DNA of 64,000 nucleotides from CAVSJO01 sp963728445 (lineage in GTDB: Bacteria; Gemmatimonadota; Gemmatimonadetes; Longimicrobiales; RSA9), in assembly GCA_963728445.1 (NCBI GenBank), contig CAVSJO010000004.1, positions 186,001 through 250,000 on the forward strand, in the 5' to 3' direction. The translations under genes and the position numbers were made by a program. Below, one piece after another: positions 51,831 to 61,675 of this stretch; position 1 is the first letter of the stretch; each line of letters begins with the position of its first letter. A model generated the notes under the pieces. The model saw nothing but the letters and a program-made list of their open reading frames with translations, was not told the origin of the DNA and made no database searches.

Positions 51831-53516
51831 TCAAACGTCGGGGCGGTGCAGCCCCTCGCTGTCCCGGGGCCGGATGCCGCGTGCGTGCCGGAGCGGATTC
51901 TCCAGGAGATGCGTCGGCAGGAGGAAGACCACGACGAACATGGCGAAGGAAACCGCGAGCCCCCCCGCCAGCAGCCAGACGTTGTGGATCGTCGTGAACG
52001 TGATGGCCGTGATGATGGCGATGCCGAAGGAGAACAGGGTCAGGAGCACGCGCCGGACCTGGAGCAGGACGAAGCGCTCGGCGTGACGCAGGTCCTGGGG
52101 ATGAACGCGCACGCGGAATTCGTCGCGCTCGGCACGCTTCAGGAGCTGGGGCACGGCGCTGAACGCCGCGCCGGCGCCGCCGAGCAGGCGGCGCAGCACC
52201 ATTCCGGCGGCCTCCCCCGCACCCGTCGTGCGGGTCAGCTCCGAGCGCATGCGGCGCACGACGGCACGGCTCTCGTCGATGCCCTGGAAGCCGGGGTCGT
52301 AGCGGAACCCGATTCCTTCGAGGAGGGCGGCGGCGCGGAAGAAGTAGACGAGCTCCTGCGGCAGGATGAGGGGCCACGTATAGAACGTGTCCAGGATGTC
52401 CTGCACGATCTCCTGCATGCGGCGCGTCCCCAGCTCCCGGGCCTTCTCTACCACGGCCATGATCTCGGCGGCGGCCTCCCGGACCTCGCCTCGGGAGATG
52501 TCGGGGTCGATCATCCCGAGCTCGTACATCTCGCCGATCATGCCGTCGAGGTCCTCGTTCCCCGCGGCGAGGGCGAGGCGGAGGATGCGCTCGCGCGTCG
52601 GCCTCCCCAGATGCACGACCATGCCCCAGTCGATGAACACGATCGTGCCGCGGCGGTCGAGGAGGATGTTGCCCGGGTGCGGGTCGGCGTGCAGGAACCC
52701 GTCGATCAGCATCATGCGCAGGTAGATCTCGATGAGCGTCTGCATCAGGCGCTCGAAGCCGAGCTCGCCGGACGCGAAGCGCCCGGAGAGGCGGTCCACC
52801 TTGTCCCCGTCCACCCACTCGGTGACGAGCACGCGCCGGCGAGTGAAATCGGGAAATACGTCCGGCGCGCGGACGCGGGCGTCGTCGGCGAAGTTCCTGC
52901 GGAAGCGCTCGATGTGGTCCGCCTCCATGCGGAAGTCCATCTCCTCGCGAATGCGCACGCTGAACTCCCGCACCACCGCGGTCAGCGCGCGGACGTGGTG
53001 GTTCGGGAAGAGCAGGTTGAGCAGGAACAGGATGCGGAAGGAGATGTCGAGGTCGAGGGCGACGACCTCCTCGACGTCCGGGCGCAGGACCTTCACGGCG
53101 ACGTCGCTCTCGCCGACGCGGGCGCGGTAGACCTGGCCGAGGCTCGCCGCGGCGATGGGCTCGGGGTCGAAGGCGTCGAAGGCCTGCCCGAAGGGCATGC
53201 CGAGCTCCGACTCGAGGACGCGGGCGACGGTGTCGAACGGGTCCGGCGGCACCCGGTCCTGGAGGCGCCCGATGGAGGACAGGTACGGCTCGGGCAGGAT
53301 GTCGGCCCGGGCGCTGAAGACCTGGGCGAGCTTGATGAACGTGGGACCGAGGGAGGCGATTGCGTCCGTGAGCCGGTCGGCGCGGCGCTTGTGGGACTCG
53401 GGGGTGCCGACACGGGAACGGCCGAAGAGGATCCAGCGCTTGCGGTCCCGCAGGAACGCGATAACGAACGGCATCAGCCGCCACAGCACCGCCCCCGCCC
53501 TGCGCCAGCGCCTCAC
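51831..53516 (-). CDS. ABC1/UbiB-family kinase-like membrane protein
   Basis: 561 aa. GTG start overlapping the mgtE stop (GTGA). UbiB-type features: TFIKLAQVFSARADILP (KxGQ motif with Ala for Gly), AAASLGQVYRA (Ala-rich loop), HADPHPGNILL and FIDWGM, and two C-terminal membrane helices (about 490-530). The family has ATPase activity and supports quinone biosynthesis or isoprenoid lipid handling. The real role in this organism is not clear. Confidence 0.9.
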   Translation of the reverse strand: MRRWRRAGAVLWRLMPFVIAFLRDRKRWILFGRSRVGTPESHKRRADRLTDAIASLGPTFIKLAQVFSARADILPEPYLSSIGRLQDRVPPDPFDTVARVLESELGMPFGQAFDAFDPEPIAAASLGQVYRARVGESDVAVKVLRPDVEEVVALDLDISFRILFLLNLLFPNHHVRALTAVVREFSVRIREEMDFRMEADHIERFRRNFADDARVRAPDVFPDFTRRRVLVTEWVDGDKVDRLSGRFASGELGFERLMQTLIEIYLRMMLIDGFLHADPHPGNILLDRRGTIVFIDWGMVVHLGRPTRERILRLALAAGNEDLDGMIGEMYELGMIDPDISRGEVREAAAEIMAVVEKARELGTRRMQEIVQDILDTFYTWPLILPQELVYFFRAAALLEGIGFRYDPGFQGIDESRAVVRRMRSELTRTTGAGEAAGMVLRRLLGGAGAAFSAVPQLLKRAERDEFRVRVHPQDLRHAERFVLLQVRRVLLTLFSFGIAIITAITFTTIHNVWLLAGGLAVSFAMFVVVFLLPTHLLENPLRHARGIRPRDSEGLHRPDV

Positions 53517-54877
53517 AGCAGCAGCCGGGAGGCGAGGCCCAGGAGCAGGAAGAATCCGCCCAGGTCCGTGAGCGTCGTGACGAAGACGGAGGACGCGACG
53601 GCGGGATCGGCTCCGATCTGGTCGAGGAAGATGGGCACGAACGCGCCACCGATGGACGCCAGGATGAGGTTGCCCCACATGGCCAGGAGCACGATGTAGC
53701 CGAGGACGAAGCTGTCGAGGAAGAAGTAGCCCACCACGCCGGTGAAGAGCCCGAGCACGAGGCCGTTGAACAGGCCGACGAGGACCTCCTTGCCCACCAC
53801 CTCCCACCGATCGCGCCCCGCATCCCCCTCCAGCGCCAGACGGCGCACCGTCACCGCCAGCGCCTGCGTGCCGGCGTTTCCGCCCATGCCCGCCACGATG
53901 GGCATGATGGCCGCCAGGATCGCCGCCGTCCGGATCGTGTCCTGGAAGAAATAGACGACGGAAGCGGCGAGGACGGCGGTGGCCAGGTTGACGAAGAGCC
54001 ACGGCAGTCGGCTGCGGACGGCGTCCCACCAGCCGCCGCGGACCTCCTCATCGGCCGTGACGCCGGCAAGGCGGAGGATGTCCTCCGTCTGCTCCGCCTC
54101 GATGACGTCCATGACGTCGTCCCACGTCACCCGCCCGAGCAGGATGTTGTCGGGGCCGACCACGGGCAGGGAGGGCAGGTTGTAGCGGGCGATGAGCCGG
54201 CCGACCTCCTCCTGGTCCAGATCGGCGGGGACGACAGCGATGGGCTCCTTGACGATCTCCGCGAGGGAGCCGCCCGGATCGGCGAGCACCAGGTCCTGGA
54301 GCGACACGGTCCCGAGGAGGCGGCGCAGCGCGTCGACGACGAAGATGGTATAGAACTCCTCCCCGATCTGTCGGGCCTGGCGCCGCACCTGCTCGATCGC
54401 CTGCCCGGCGGTGGACGAAGCCGGCACGGCGACCAGATCCGTCGTCATGATTCCGCCGGCGGTCTCCTCGTCGTACTGGAGGAGCCGCCTCAGCTCGCCG
54501 GCCTCGACGCCGGGCAGCGAGGCCAGGACGCGGGCCTGGTCGGCGGGGTCGAGATCGCCGATGAGATCGACGGCGTCGTCGTCGGCGAGCGTCGCGATCA
54601 GCTCGCCGATGCGCTCGGGCTGCAGGGACGCGAGGATCTCCTCGGGGCGCTCCTCGCTCTCCATCTCGGCGAGAGACTCGGACGCCAGCTCCGCGGGCAG
54701 GACCTCCATGAGTCCGACACGCTGGCTCTCGTCCAGGTCCTCGAGGATGTCAGCGACGTCGCTGGGGTGCAGCTCGGCGACGTACGCGGCCGCGGCGGCG
54801 GGGTCGGCCGACGCCAGCAGGGCGCGGACGTGCTCGATGCGCTCCTCGCGCTCCTCGCCCACCTTCTCCGTACTCAT
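53513..54877 (-). CDS. mgtE: Magnesium transporter MgtE
   Basis: 454 aa. An N-terminal superhelical domain (about 15-130, with repeated DLDPADQARVLASL-type units), two CBS domains (about 135-260, with TAGGIMTTDLV) and a five-helix membrane domain with MPIVAGMGGNAGTQALAVTVR, the Mg2+ pore signature. It takes up Mg2+ and is gated by cytosolic Mg2+. Coupled by ATGA and GTGA to both neighbours. Confidence 0.95.
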   Translation of the reverse strand: MSTEKVGEEREERIEHVRALLASADPAAAAAYVAELHPSDVADILEDLDESQRVGLMEVLPAELASESLAEMESEERPEEILASLQPERIGELIATLADDDAVDLIGDLDPADQARVLASLPGVEAGELRRLLQYDEETAGGIMTTDLVAVPASSTAGQAIEQVRRQARQIGEEFYTIFVVDALRRLLGTVSLQDLVLADPGGSLAEIVKEPIAVVPADLDQEEVGRLIARYNLPSLPVVGPDNILLGRVTWDDVMDVIEAEQTEDILRLAGVTADEEVRGGWWDAVRSRLPWLFVNLATAVLAASVVYFFQDTIRTAAILAAIMPIVAGMGGNAGTQALAVTVRRLALEGDAGRDRWEVVGKEVLVGLFNGLVLGLFTGVVGYFFLDSFVLGYIVLLAMWGNLILASIGGAFVPIFLDQIGADPAVASSVFVTTLTDLGGFFLLLGLASRLLL

Positions 54878-55530
54878 TGCCGGGCGATCTCCGGCGCGCG
54901 GGGGTCCGCCTCCTCCCCGGGCGAAACGGCGCCCGCCGAGAGGATGTACGTGAAGGCCTCCTCGAGGGTCATCTCCAGGCGTACGGCCCGCTCCCGCGGC
55001 ACCACGACGAGCCAGCCGGACGTCGGGTTCGGCGTCGTCGGCACGAACACCGTGACGCTCTCGCCCGTCGTCTCGCGGATCGCGTCGGGCGCCTCCGTGG
55101 CCAGGAAGCCGATGGACCAGCGGCCGTCCGAGGGATACTCGACGAGGACGACCTCACGAAAGGCCGAGCGCTTCTCGCTCAGCATCGTGCGGACGATGCG
55201 GTTGCTGGCGGTGTAGACGCGGCGGGCGACGGGGATGCGCTCGAGCCAGGCGTGCCAGAGGGCAAGGACGCGGGCGCCGATGGCCCGCTCCGCGAGCCAG
55301 CCGACGAGCACCAGGACAACCAGGAGGGCGAGCAGGCCGAGGCCGGGGACTACCTTGCCGATGGCCCAGTACAGGTAGCGGCCGAGGATGCCGTCGAGCC
55401 AGTTGAAGAGGTACACCAGCACGAACGCGGTCACGCCGGCGGGGGCGATGACGATGAGCCCCGCGATGAGACGGCGGCGCAGGGTCCGTCCCGCCTCGGC
55501 CCAGCCGGGTCCGTTCCGTTCCGGACTCAC
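54874..55530 (-). CDS. DUF502 membrane protein
   Basis: 218 aa. Two membrane helices (about 20-42 and 58-78) separated by a WLDGILGRY loop, then a soluble beta-rich region with VVLVEYPSDGRWSIGFLA and VFVPTTPNPTSG, the two segments that define DUF502. Function unknown. GTG start overlaps the ybeY stop (GTGA). It is present in many bacterial lineages, often near envelope genes. Confidence 0.9.
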   Translation of the reverse strand: MSPERNGPGWAEAGRTLRRRLIAGLIVIAPAGVTAFVLVYLFNWLDGILGRYLYWAIGKVVPGLGLLALLVVLVLVGWLAERAIGARVLALWHAWLERIPVARRVYTASNRIVRTMLSEKRSAFREVVLVEYPSDGRWSIGFLATEAPDAIRETTGESVTVFVPTTPNPTSGWLVVVPRERAVRLEMTLEEAFTYILSAGAVSPGEEADPRAPEIARQ

Positions 55531-55976
55531 GAGGCGAGGACCTCGCTGACGATGCGCTCCTGGACGTCCCACATGGGGCTGCCCACCCGATCCTCGCCCT
55601 CGGGGTGGTCGTGTCCGAGGACGTGCAGGGTGCCGTGCACGGCCAGGCGGACGAGCTCCTCCGGGACCCCGATGCCGTGCTCCCCGGCCTGGCGTCGGGC
55701 CGCCGGAACACCGACGTAGACGTCTCCCAGCGGGGCGTCGCCGTCGGCGTGCAGCGCGAAGGCGATCACGTCCGTGGGGCCCGCGTGCCCGAGCCAGCGC
55801 TCGTTCAGCGCGGCCATGGCCGCGTCATCGAGGAGGGTGAGCGACAGCTCGCCGTCGGAAACGTCCTGGTCCCGGAAGGTCGTCCGGACGGCGTCGGCGA
55901 GACGGCGGCGGAGAGGCGCCGCAGCGATCTCCGCGCCGAGCGCCACCTCACGGTTCACCCGAACGCGGATCGCCAT
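55527..55976 (-). CDS. ybeY: Endoribonuclease YbeY
   Basis: 149 aa. The zinc motif HGTLHVLGHDHPEG contains His114, His118 and His124 in the H3XH5XH spacing of the family, and LNERWLGHAGPTDVIAF precedes it. YbeY matures 16S rRNA 3' ends and checks ribosome quality. The phoH-pgpH-ybeY order here is widely conserved. The start shares a base with the pgpH stop (TGATG). Confidence 0.96.
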   Translation of the reverse strand: MAIRVRVNREVALGAEIAAAPLRRRLADAVRTTFRDQDVSDGELSLTLLDDAAMAALNERWLGHAGPTDVIAFALHADGDAPLGDVYVGVPAARRQAGEHGIGVPEELVRLAVHGTLHVLGHDHPEGEDRVGSPMWDVQERIVSEVLAS

Positions 55977-58405
55977 CAGTCCTCCCGGCCGGGGGGACCG
56001 GGAACGGCGGGCGCGCCCTGGGCGGAGGAAGCGGGCCTTCGCTCCACGGCGCCGGCGCCGTTCGCCCGGGTGGAGCCGCCCGCCTCCGGACCTGCCGCGG
56101 CGGCGGAGGCGCTGCCGGCCGTGCCGGAGGCGGCGCCGTCGCCTGACGTCGTGCCCCGGGCCCCGGCGGTGCTGCGGCCGCCGCTGTTCTCCCCCTTCGA
56201 CTCCGTGGACGGGTAGTCGATGCGGTGGTGGTACATGCCGGCGAGAACGCCGACGAAGGCGGCCTTGACCTCGGTCAGCTCACGGAGGGTCAGGGGCGTA
56301 TCGTCGAGCTGGTGCTGGGCCATCTTGCCCTCGACGATGCGATCCGTCAGCTCCCGGATGCGATCCGGCGTCGGGTCCGGCAGCACGCGGGTGGCGGACT
56401 CGACGGAGTCGGCGAGCATGGCGATGGCCGTCTCCCTCGACTGCGGGCGGGGCCCCGGGTAGGCGAATTGCGCCGGATCCAGCTTCGTGTCCGGGTCCTG
56501 CTCCCGTGCGCGGTCGTAAAAGAAGCTGATGGACTGCGTGCCGTGGTGCTCGGCGATGAAGTCGCGGATGCAGCGCGGCAGGCGGTGCTCGTCGGCGAGC
56601 CTCAGGCCTTCCTGGACGTGGTTGCGGACGATGGAGGCCGAGCTGAGGGGCTTCAGCTTGTCGTGGGGGTTCCGGCCCGGCGGCTGGTTCTCGATGAAGT
56701 ACTGGGGCTTGGCGATCTTGCCGACGTCGTGATAGTAGACGCCGACGCGGGCCAGGAGCGCGTTCGCGCCGATGGCGCGGGCGGCGGCCTCCGCCAGGTT
56801 CGCCACGCTCAGGGAGTGGGAGAACGTCCCCGGCGCCTCCCGGGACAGCCGACGCAGGAGCGGGTGGTTCAGATCGGAGAACTCGAGGAGCGTCTGGTCG
56901 GTGGTAATGCCGGTGAAGCCTTCGAGCAGGGGGAGCAGCGCCATGGCGACGATGCCGCTGGCCACGGCGTTGATGCCGCCGTAGCCCATCGACCAGAGGA
57001 TCTCCATGGGCTCCCGGGAGCGGAGCAGACCAAGGGTCACCGCGGCGACGGCGTAGGCCAGGGCGATGACCATGGCGAACACCCACGTCTGCTTGCGGCG
57101 GCGCACGACCCGGACGCTGAGGGCGGCTGCGGCGCCGCCGACGGCCAGCGTGAAGAGCACGGAGATGCCGCCGAAGGGCGACTGACCGCCGATGAGGAGC
57201 GCCAGGACGAGGGCCAGGTTGAGCGCCATGCGCCCGTCCCAGAGCGCAGCCACCAGCAGCGCCGGCAACGCGATCGGGATGAGCTCGTCGGGCAGGCCGT
57301 TGCCGCCGATGACCGACGCCGAGACCATCGTTGCGGTGACGAGGAGCGCGACGACGAGCGTCTGACGGAAATCGTGGTATACCGCGGGGCGGAAGAAGAG
57401 GAGCAGGACGCCGAATATCCCGAGAAGAACGACGTCGAAGAGGTAGCTGCCCACGGCCCGGCCGCCGGCCATCCCGCCACCGAGCTGGTCGATGGAGGCA
57501 AGGTAGTCCCGGTAGGCGGCGAGCCGCTCGAGCTCGGCGTCCCGCACCTGCTCGTGGGCGCCGACGATCTTCTCGCCCTTGAGGACCTCGCCCTTGATGG
57601 TGGGCACGGCCTGACGAGCCCGTTCGCGAGCCTCTTCCGTGGCGTCCCCGTTCAGCCGCAGTGTCGGGCGGAAGAAGCGGATCAGGATCAGGCGCTGGAG
57701 CTCGTTCAGCTCCGACGGCGCCGAAGCCGGCAGAAAGCGTCCGGCGCGGGAATAGAAGTCGGCCTGGGTCAGGACGGAGTCCCGGTCGACGAGCACGTCC
57801 CGGCCATCCTGCCGGTAGCGGAGCTGCTGCGCCGCGCTCTCGTCCAGCTCGACGGTGGACGCGACTCCCTCGGGCAGCTCCGTGGAGATGGCCCGGTGCA
57901 GCGACGATTTCAGCGTCGCCCGGTTGCGGGCGGAGCGGAGCGCGTCGATGGCGTCCGGCGTCGCCCGGAACCCGTGGCTGCGGAGCACCTCGGTGATGGC
58001 CGCGTCGGCCGAGTCCGCGCGCCCCGCGGCCGTGCCGGCGGCGGTGTCCACGCGGGCCAGGAAGGCGTCGACGCGGCTCGTCATGGCGTCGACGGCGTCC
58101 GGCTGGAACTCGAAGAAGGGCGGCACGCCGGCGGCGGCCTCGTCCCGCTCCTGCTGCAGCTCGGCGTCCGTCTTGTAGATGGGGAACGCGACCCGGGCGA
58201 TGATGTCCTGGTCGGAGACCATGCCCTTCTCCAGCACCGGGAAGTCCGGCACCGGAACGACCGGGAAGAGGAGGTGAACCGCGAACGCCACGAGGGCGAG
58301 CAGCAGCAGGCGCGCGCCGTGGTGGACGACGCCGTCCGGCCATGCCCGCTCCGGGCGGCCGCTCAGCCATTCCCGCAGGCGGCGCAGGGTGACCTTGAGC
58401 TCCAT
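55976..58405 (-). CDS. pgpH: PgpH-type 7TM-HD c-di-AMP phosphodiesterase
   Basis: 809 aa. An N-terminal membrane helix (about 30-50), an extracytoplasmic 7TMR-HDED domain (about 55-310), seven membrane helices (about 315-530) and a cytoplasmic HD domain with HSLSVANLAEAAARAIG and VYYHDVGKIAKPQYF. The C-terminal ~70 residues are disordered. PgpH hydrolyses cyclic di-AMP and so controls osmotic and potassium balance. No diadenylate cyclase gene lies in this window. Confidence 0.92.
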   Translation of the reverse strand: MELKVTLRRLREWLSGRPERAWPDGVVHHGARLLLLALVAFAVHLLFPVVPVPDFPVLEKGMVSDQDIIARVAFPIYKTDAELQQERDEAAAGVPPFFEFQPDAVDAMTSRVDAFLARVDTAAGTAAGRADSADAAITEVLRSHGFRATPDAIDALRSARNRATLKSSLHRAISTELPEGVASTVELDESAAQQLRYRQDGRDVLVDRDSVLTQADFYSRAGRFLPASAPSELNELQRLILIRFFRPTLRLNGDATEEARERARQAVPTIKGEVLKGEKIVGAHEQVRDAELERLAAYRDYLASIDQLGGGMAGGRAVGSYLFDVVLLGIFGVLLLFFRPAVYHDFRQTLVVALLVTATMVSASVIGGNGLPDELIPIALPALLVAALWDGRMALNLALVLALLIGGQSPFGGISVLFTLAVGGAAAALSVRVVRRRKQTWVFAMVIALAYAVAAVTLGLLRSREPMEILWSMGYGGINAVASGIVAMALLPLLEGFTGITTDQTLLEFSDLNHPLLRRLSREAPGTFSHSLSVANLAEAAARAIGANALLARVGVYYHDVGKIAKPQYFIENQPPGRNPHDKLKPLSSASIVRNHVQEGLRLADEHRLPRCIRDFIAEHHGTQSISFFYDRAREQDPDTKLDPAQFAYPGPRPQSRETAIAMLADSVESATRVLPDPTPDRIRELTDRIVEGKMAQHQLDDTPLTLRELTEVKAAFVGVLAGMYHHRIDYPSTESKGENSGGRSTAGARGTTSGDGAASGTAGSASAAAAGPEAGGSTRANGAGAVERRPASSAQGAPAVPGPPGRED

Positions 58406-58409
58406 GGGC

Positions 58410-59420
58410 TCAGTCCTCCCGACCGGGACCCGTCTCGTCTGCCTCGGCGTACGCCTTCAGGATCTCCTTCACCAGGCGGTGCCGGACGACGTCGACCGCT
58501 TCCAGGTACGTGATGTCGATCCCCTCGATGCCGGCCAGGATCCGCTCGATCTCGAGCAGGCCGGAATCCTCTCTGCGCGGGAGGTCGATCTGCGTCTTGT
58601 CCCCCGTGATGACGACGCGGGAGTTCAGCCCGAGGCGCGTCAGGAACATCTTCATCTGCGCCGTCGTCGCGTTCTGCGCCTCGTCGAGGATCACGAAGGC
58701 GTCCGCGAGGGTGCGGCCGCGCATGTAGGCCAGCGGCGCAATCTCGATCATGCGGGTCTCGAGGGCGCGCCGCATCCGCTCCGCCGGCATCATGTCTTCC
58801 AGCGCGTCGTACAGAGGCCGGAGATACGGGTCGACCTTCTCCTGCAGGTCGCCCGGCAGAAAGCCGAGGTTCTCCCCGGCCTCGACGGCGGGCCGGGCCA
58901 GGATGATGCGCTTGACCCGGTTCTTGTGCAACGCGTCCACGGCCATGGCGACCGCCAGGTACGTCTTCCCCGTGCCCGCAGGCCCGATGGCGATGACGAC
59001 GTCGTTCTCGGCGATCGCATCCAGGTAGTCGTGCTGCCCCTGCGACTTCGGCGTGATGACCTTGCGGGAGCCCGGGATGACGATACGTGGGCCGTCGAGC
59101 CGCGTCGCGACGTCGCCCGCGGCCGCGTCCCCGCCTGCGGCCGCACCGGCGCCGTTGCCGAACGAGCGCTGCAGGGTACGGCCGATCTCGCCGGGCTGCA
59201 GCGCCGAGCCCATGCGGGCCAGCTCGATGATGCGCTGGGCCACCGGAATCGTGCGCTCGACGTCGGCCAGCTCGCCGGAGAGGATCAGATCGTCGCCCCG
59301 CAGGATCACCCGGCACCCGGAAAGGCGCGCGAGCTCCTGCAGGTTGGCGTCGTTCACGCCGGCGAGGAGCAGGTAGTCTGCGCCTTCCGCGGGCACGCGA
59401 TGCTGGACCGTGGTCTCCAC
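58410..59420 (-). CDS. phoH: PhoH-family ATPase
   Basis: 336 aa. P-loop GPAGTGKT (146-153), VILDEAQNAT (Walker B), VITGDKTQIDLPR and the QGQHDYLDAI segment before the P-loop identify a PhoH-like protein of the non-PIN-fused type. The N-terminal ~110 residues form a KH-like RNA-binding domain plus a linker. PhoH acts with YbeY in RNA metabolism. It lies 4 nt upstream of pgpH. Confidence 0.95.
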   Translation of the reverse strand: METTVQHRVPAEGADYLLLAGVNDANLQELARLSGCRVILRGDDLILSGELADVERTIPVAQRIIELARMGSALQPGEIGRTLQRSFGNGAGAAAGGDAAAGDVATRLDGPRIVIPGSRKVITPKSQGQHDYLDAIAENDVVIAIGPAGTGKTYLAVAMAVDALHKNRVKRIILARPAVEAGENLGFLPGDLQEKVDPYLRPLYDALEDMMPAERMRRALETRMIEIAPLAYMRGRTLADAFVILDEAQNATTAQMKMFLTRLGLNSRVVITGDKTQIDLPRREDSGLLEIERILAGIEGIDITYLEAVDVVRHRLVKEILKAYAEADETGPGRED

Positions 59421-59427
59421 TACGTCG

Positions 59428-61311
59428 TCAGCTCCTGTTCGCTTCCTCGATCACCGCCACGTGGAGCTCCGCGAGCTCGCCGGGCGGTACCGCCGCCGGC
59501 GCCCCCTCGAAGAGGGCCCGTGCCGCCGCCGTCTTCGGGAACGCGATCACGTCCCGCAGACTGCCGGCGCCCACCAGCAGCATGACCAGCCGGTCGAAGC
59601 CGAAGGCGAATCCGCCGTGCGGGGGCGCCCCGTACCGGAACGCCTCCAGCAGGAAGCCGAACTTCCGCTCGGCCTCCTCGGCGTCGATCCCCAGCGCGCG
59701 AAAGATGCGCCGCTGGAGCTCCGGCTGGTGGATCCGGATGGACCCGCTGGCCATCTCGATGCCGTTGTACACGGCGTCGTACGCCCGGGATCGAAGCCCG
59801 GCGCGAAAGATTTCCCGCGGATCGGCGTCGTCCACCGTCAGCCGCTCCAGTTCCGCTCGATCGTCGGGGTGCGGAGCGGTGAACGGATGGTGGGCCGCCT
59901 CGAGCCGGTCCTCGTCGACATTCCAGTCGAAGAGCGGGAACTCCGTGATCCAGGCCCACGCGTGGGCATCCGGCCTGCGCAGCTCCAGCTTCGTGGCCAG
60001 GTGGCGGCGCAGGGCGTCGAGGACCGACTCGGCGCCGCCGAGGCGATTCGCGTCGGTCGCGCCGCCGTGCCCTTCCGGCACCTTCGAAAGCGTCCGGAAA
60101 TGGCCGATCACGGCGACGAAGAGGTCACCCTCCCCGAGGTCGCTCGCCTCCAGGAATCGCTCGCCCACGGAATCGGCCAGCGCCTTGGCCATGGGGCCGG
60201 CAAGGCCGTCCGCGGTGCGCTTCACGTAGAGGGCGCCGACGCCGCCGGCTGCCCGGGCGACGTCGTTCAGCTCGTCCAGCTCCCGGCGGCTCAGCCGCGC
60301 TCCACCCGGTGCAACGATACCCCGGACGCGCTGACCGGTGCCTGCGGTCTCCTGGAAGAGCCGGAAGTCCGACGACCGGAGCAGCTCCGTGTGGTCCTGG
60401 AAGGCGAGACCGAAACGGAGGTCCGGCTTGTCCGTCCCGTAGCGCTCCAGCGCCTCGGAGTGGGTCAGCCGCGGGAACGGACGCTCCAGCTCGACACCGA
60501 GGACGTCCCGCCACAGCGCGGCCAGCATGCCCTCGGCGGCGCGGAAGACGTCCTCCTCGTCCACGAAGGACATCTCGGCGTCGATCTGGGTGAACTCGGG
60601 CTGGCGATCGGCGCGCAGGTCCTCGTCCCGCAGGCAGCGGGCGATCTGGAAGTAGCGGTCGTAGCCGGCGACCATGAGGAGCTGCTTGTAGAGCTGCGGC
60701 GACTGCGGCAGCGCGTAGAACTCGCCGGGATGCACGCGGCTCGGGACGAGGTAGTCCCGGGCGCCTTCCGGGGTGCGCCGCGTGAGCATGGGCGTCTCGA
60801 TCTCGAGGAATCCCTCGGCGGAGAGGTGGTTCCGCACTACCTGCTGGGCCCGATGCCGGACGGTGAGAGCACGCTGCAGCTCGTCGCGTCGCAGATCGAG
60901 GTAGCGGTAGCGCAGGCGCAGCTCCTCGGACGCGAGCTCCTCCTCCGGTCCCCGCGCCACCAGAATGGGCGGCGTCTCGGCGGCGGCGAGAAGCGTGAGC
61001 TCCCGCACGCGCACCTCCACGTCCCCGGTGGCCATGTCCGGGTTCTCCTGCCCGGTGGGCCGATGGGCGACGTCGCCCTTCACCTGCACGACGTTCTCGG
61101 CACCCAGCGCCCCCGCCAGCTCGATGGCCTCGGTCGACGACCAGTCGGGCCCGAAGGAGAGCTGGACCCGTCCGGTCCGGTCCCGGAGCTCCACGAAAAC
61201 GAGGCCCCCGAGGTCCCGGCGCCGGTGCACCCAGCCGGCGAGCGTGACTTCGCTCCCGGCGTCCTCCGCCCTCAACGCCCCCGCGCCCGACGTGCGATAC
61301 GCTGTCTCCAC
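59428..61311 (-). CDS. aspS: Aspartyl-tRNA synthetase
   Basis: 627 aa. An OB-fold anticodon domain (about 1-115), class II motif 2 (YDRYFQIARCLRDEDLRADRQ, cut here to FQIARCLRDEDLRADRQP), a bacterial GAD insertion domain (about 285-430) and motif 3 GGFAFGFDRLVMLL. In the OB fold the sequence RRRDLGG carries Leu where non-discriminating enzymes have His, which suggests the form specific for tRNA-Asp; this is a single-residue indication only. Confidence 0.96.
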   Translation of the reverse strand: METAYRTSGAGALRAEDAGSEVTLAGWVHRRRDLGGLVFVELRDRTGRVQLSFGPDWSSTEAIELAGALGAENVVQVKGDVAHRPTGQENPDMATGDVEVRVRELTLLAAAETPPILVARGPEEELASEELRLRYRYLDLRRDELQRALTVRHRAQQVVRNHLSAEGFLEIETPMLTRRTPEGARDYLVPSRVHPGEFYALPQSPQLYKQLLMVAGYDRYFQIARCLRDEDLRADRQPEFTQIDAEMSFVDEEDVFRAAEGMLAALWRDVLGVELERPFPRLTHSEALERYGTDKPDLRFGLAFQDHTELLRSSDFRLFQETAGTGQRVRGIVAPGGARLSRRELDELNDVARAAGGVGALYVKRTADGLAGPMAKALADSVGERFLEASDLGEGDLFVAVIGHFRTLSKVPEGHGGATDANRLGGAESVLDALRRHLATKLELRRPDAHAWAWITEFPLFDWNVDEDRLEAAHHPFTAPHPDDRAELERLTVDDADPREIFRAGLRSRAYDAVYNGIEMASGSIRIHQPELQRRIFRALGIDAEEAERKFGFLLEAFRYGAPPHGGFAFGFDRLVMLLVGAGSLRDVIAFPKTAAARALFEGAPAAVPPGELAELHVAVIEEANRS

Positions 61312-61312
61312 C

Positions 61313-61675
61313 TCAACCCCTCTTGTCCCATGACACGCCGAGCCCGGCCAGAAGGCCGAATCCGGCGAGGATTCCGGTTGCGTCGGCGGCCCAGTCCCGC
61401 ACGTCCGGTGTGCGGCCCGGCACCGTCGCCTGGTGCATCTCGTCTGCCAGTCCGACGAGAAGCAGCGGCGCCACGACGAGCGCCACCGCGTGCCGCCGCC
61501 CCGACCTCCGCCAGCCCCATGCCGCCAGGCCGCCCATCACGCCGTACATGCCGAAGTGTGCGACCTTGTCCAGGGGGATCGGCGACGGTGGCGCCTGGAG
61601 GTACGGCTGCGAGCCCACTCGCAGGACGAGCAGGGCCCAGAGCGCGGCTGGAAGATAGGCGGCGAAACGCCTCAC
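61313..61675 (-). CDS. VanZ-like membrane protein
   Basis: 120 aa with four predicted membrane helices. VanZ-family residues: LDKVAHFGMYGVMGG, ADEMHQATVPGRTPDVRDWAADATG, the latter being the family's DExxQ and GR...D..AN box. Function unknown apart from teicoplanin resistance of VanZ itself. Coupled by ATGA to ptsN; 1 nt before aspS. Confidence 0.85.
   Translation of the reverse strand: MRRFAAYLPAALWALLVLRVGSQPYLQAPPSPIPLDKVAHFGMYGVMGGLAAWGWRRSGRRHAVALVVAPLLLVGLADEMHQATVPGRTPDVRDWAADATGILAGFGLLAGLGVSWDKRG

Noticed and set aside
47263..52086. A 1607-codon plus-strand open frame
   Set aside because: It lies antisense to corC, the mutase large subunit and meaB, all well-supported minus-strand genes, and has no recognisable motif.
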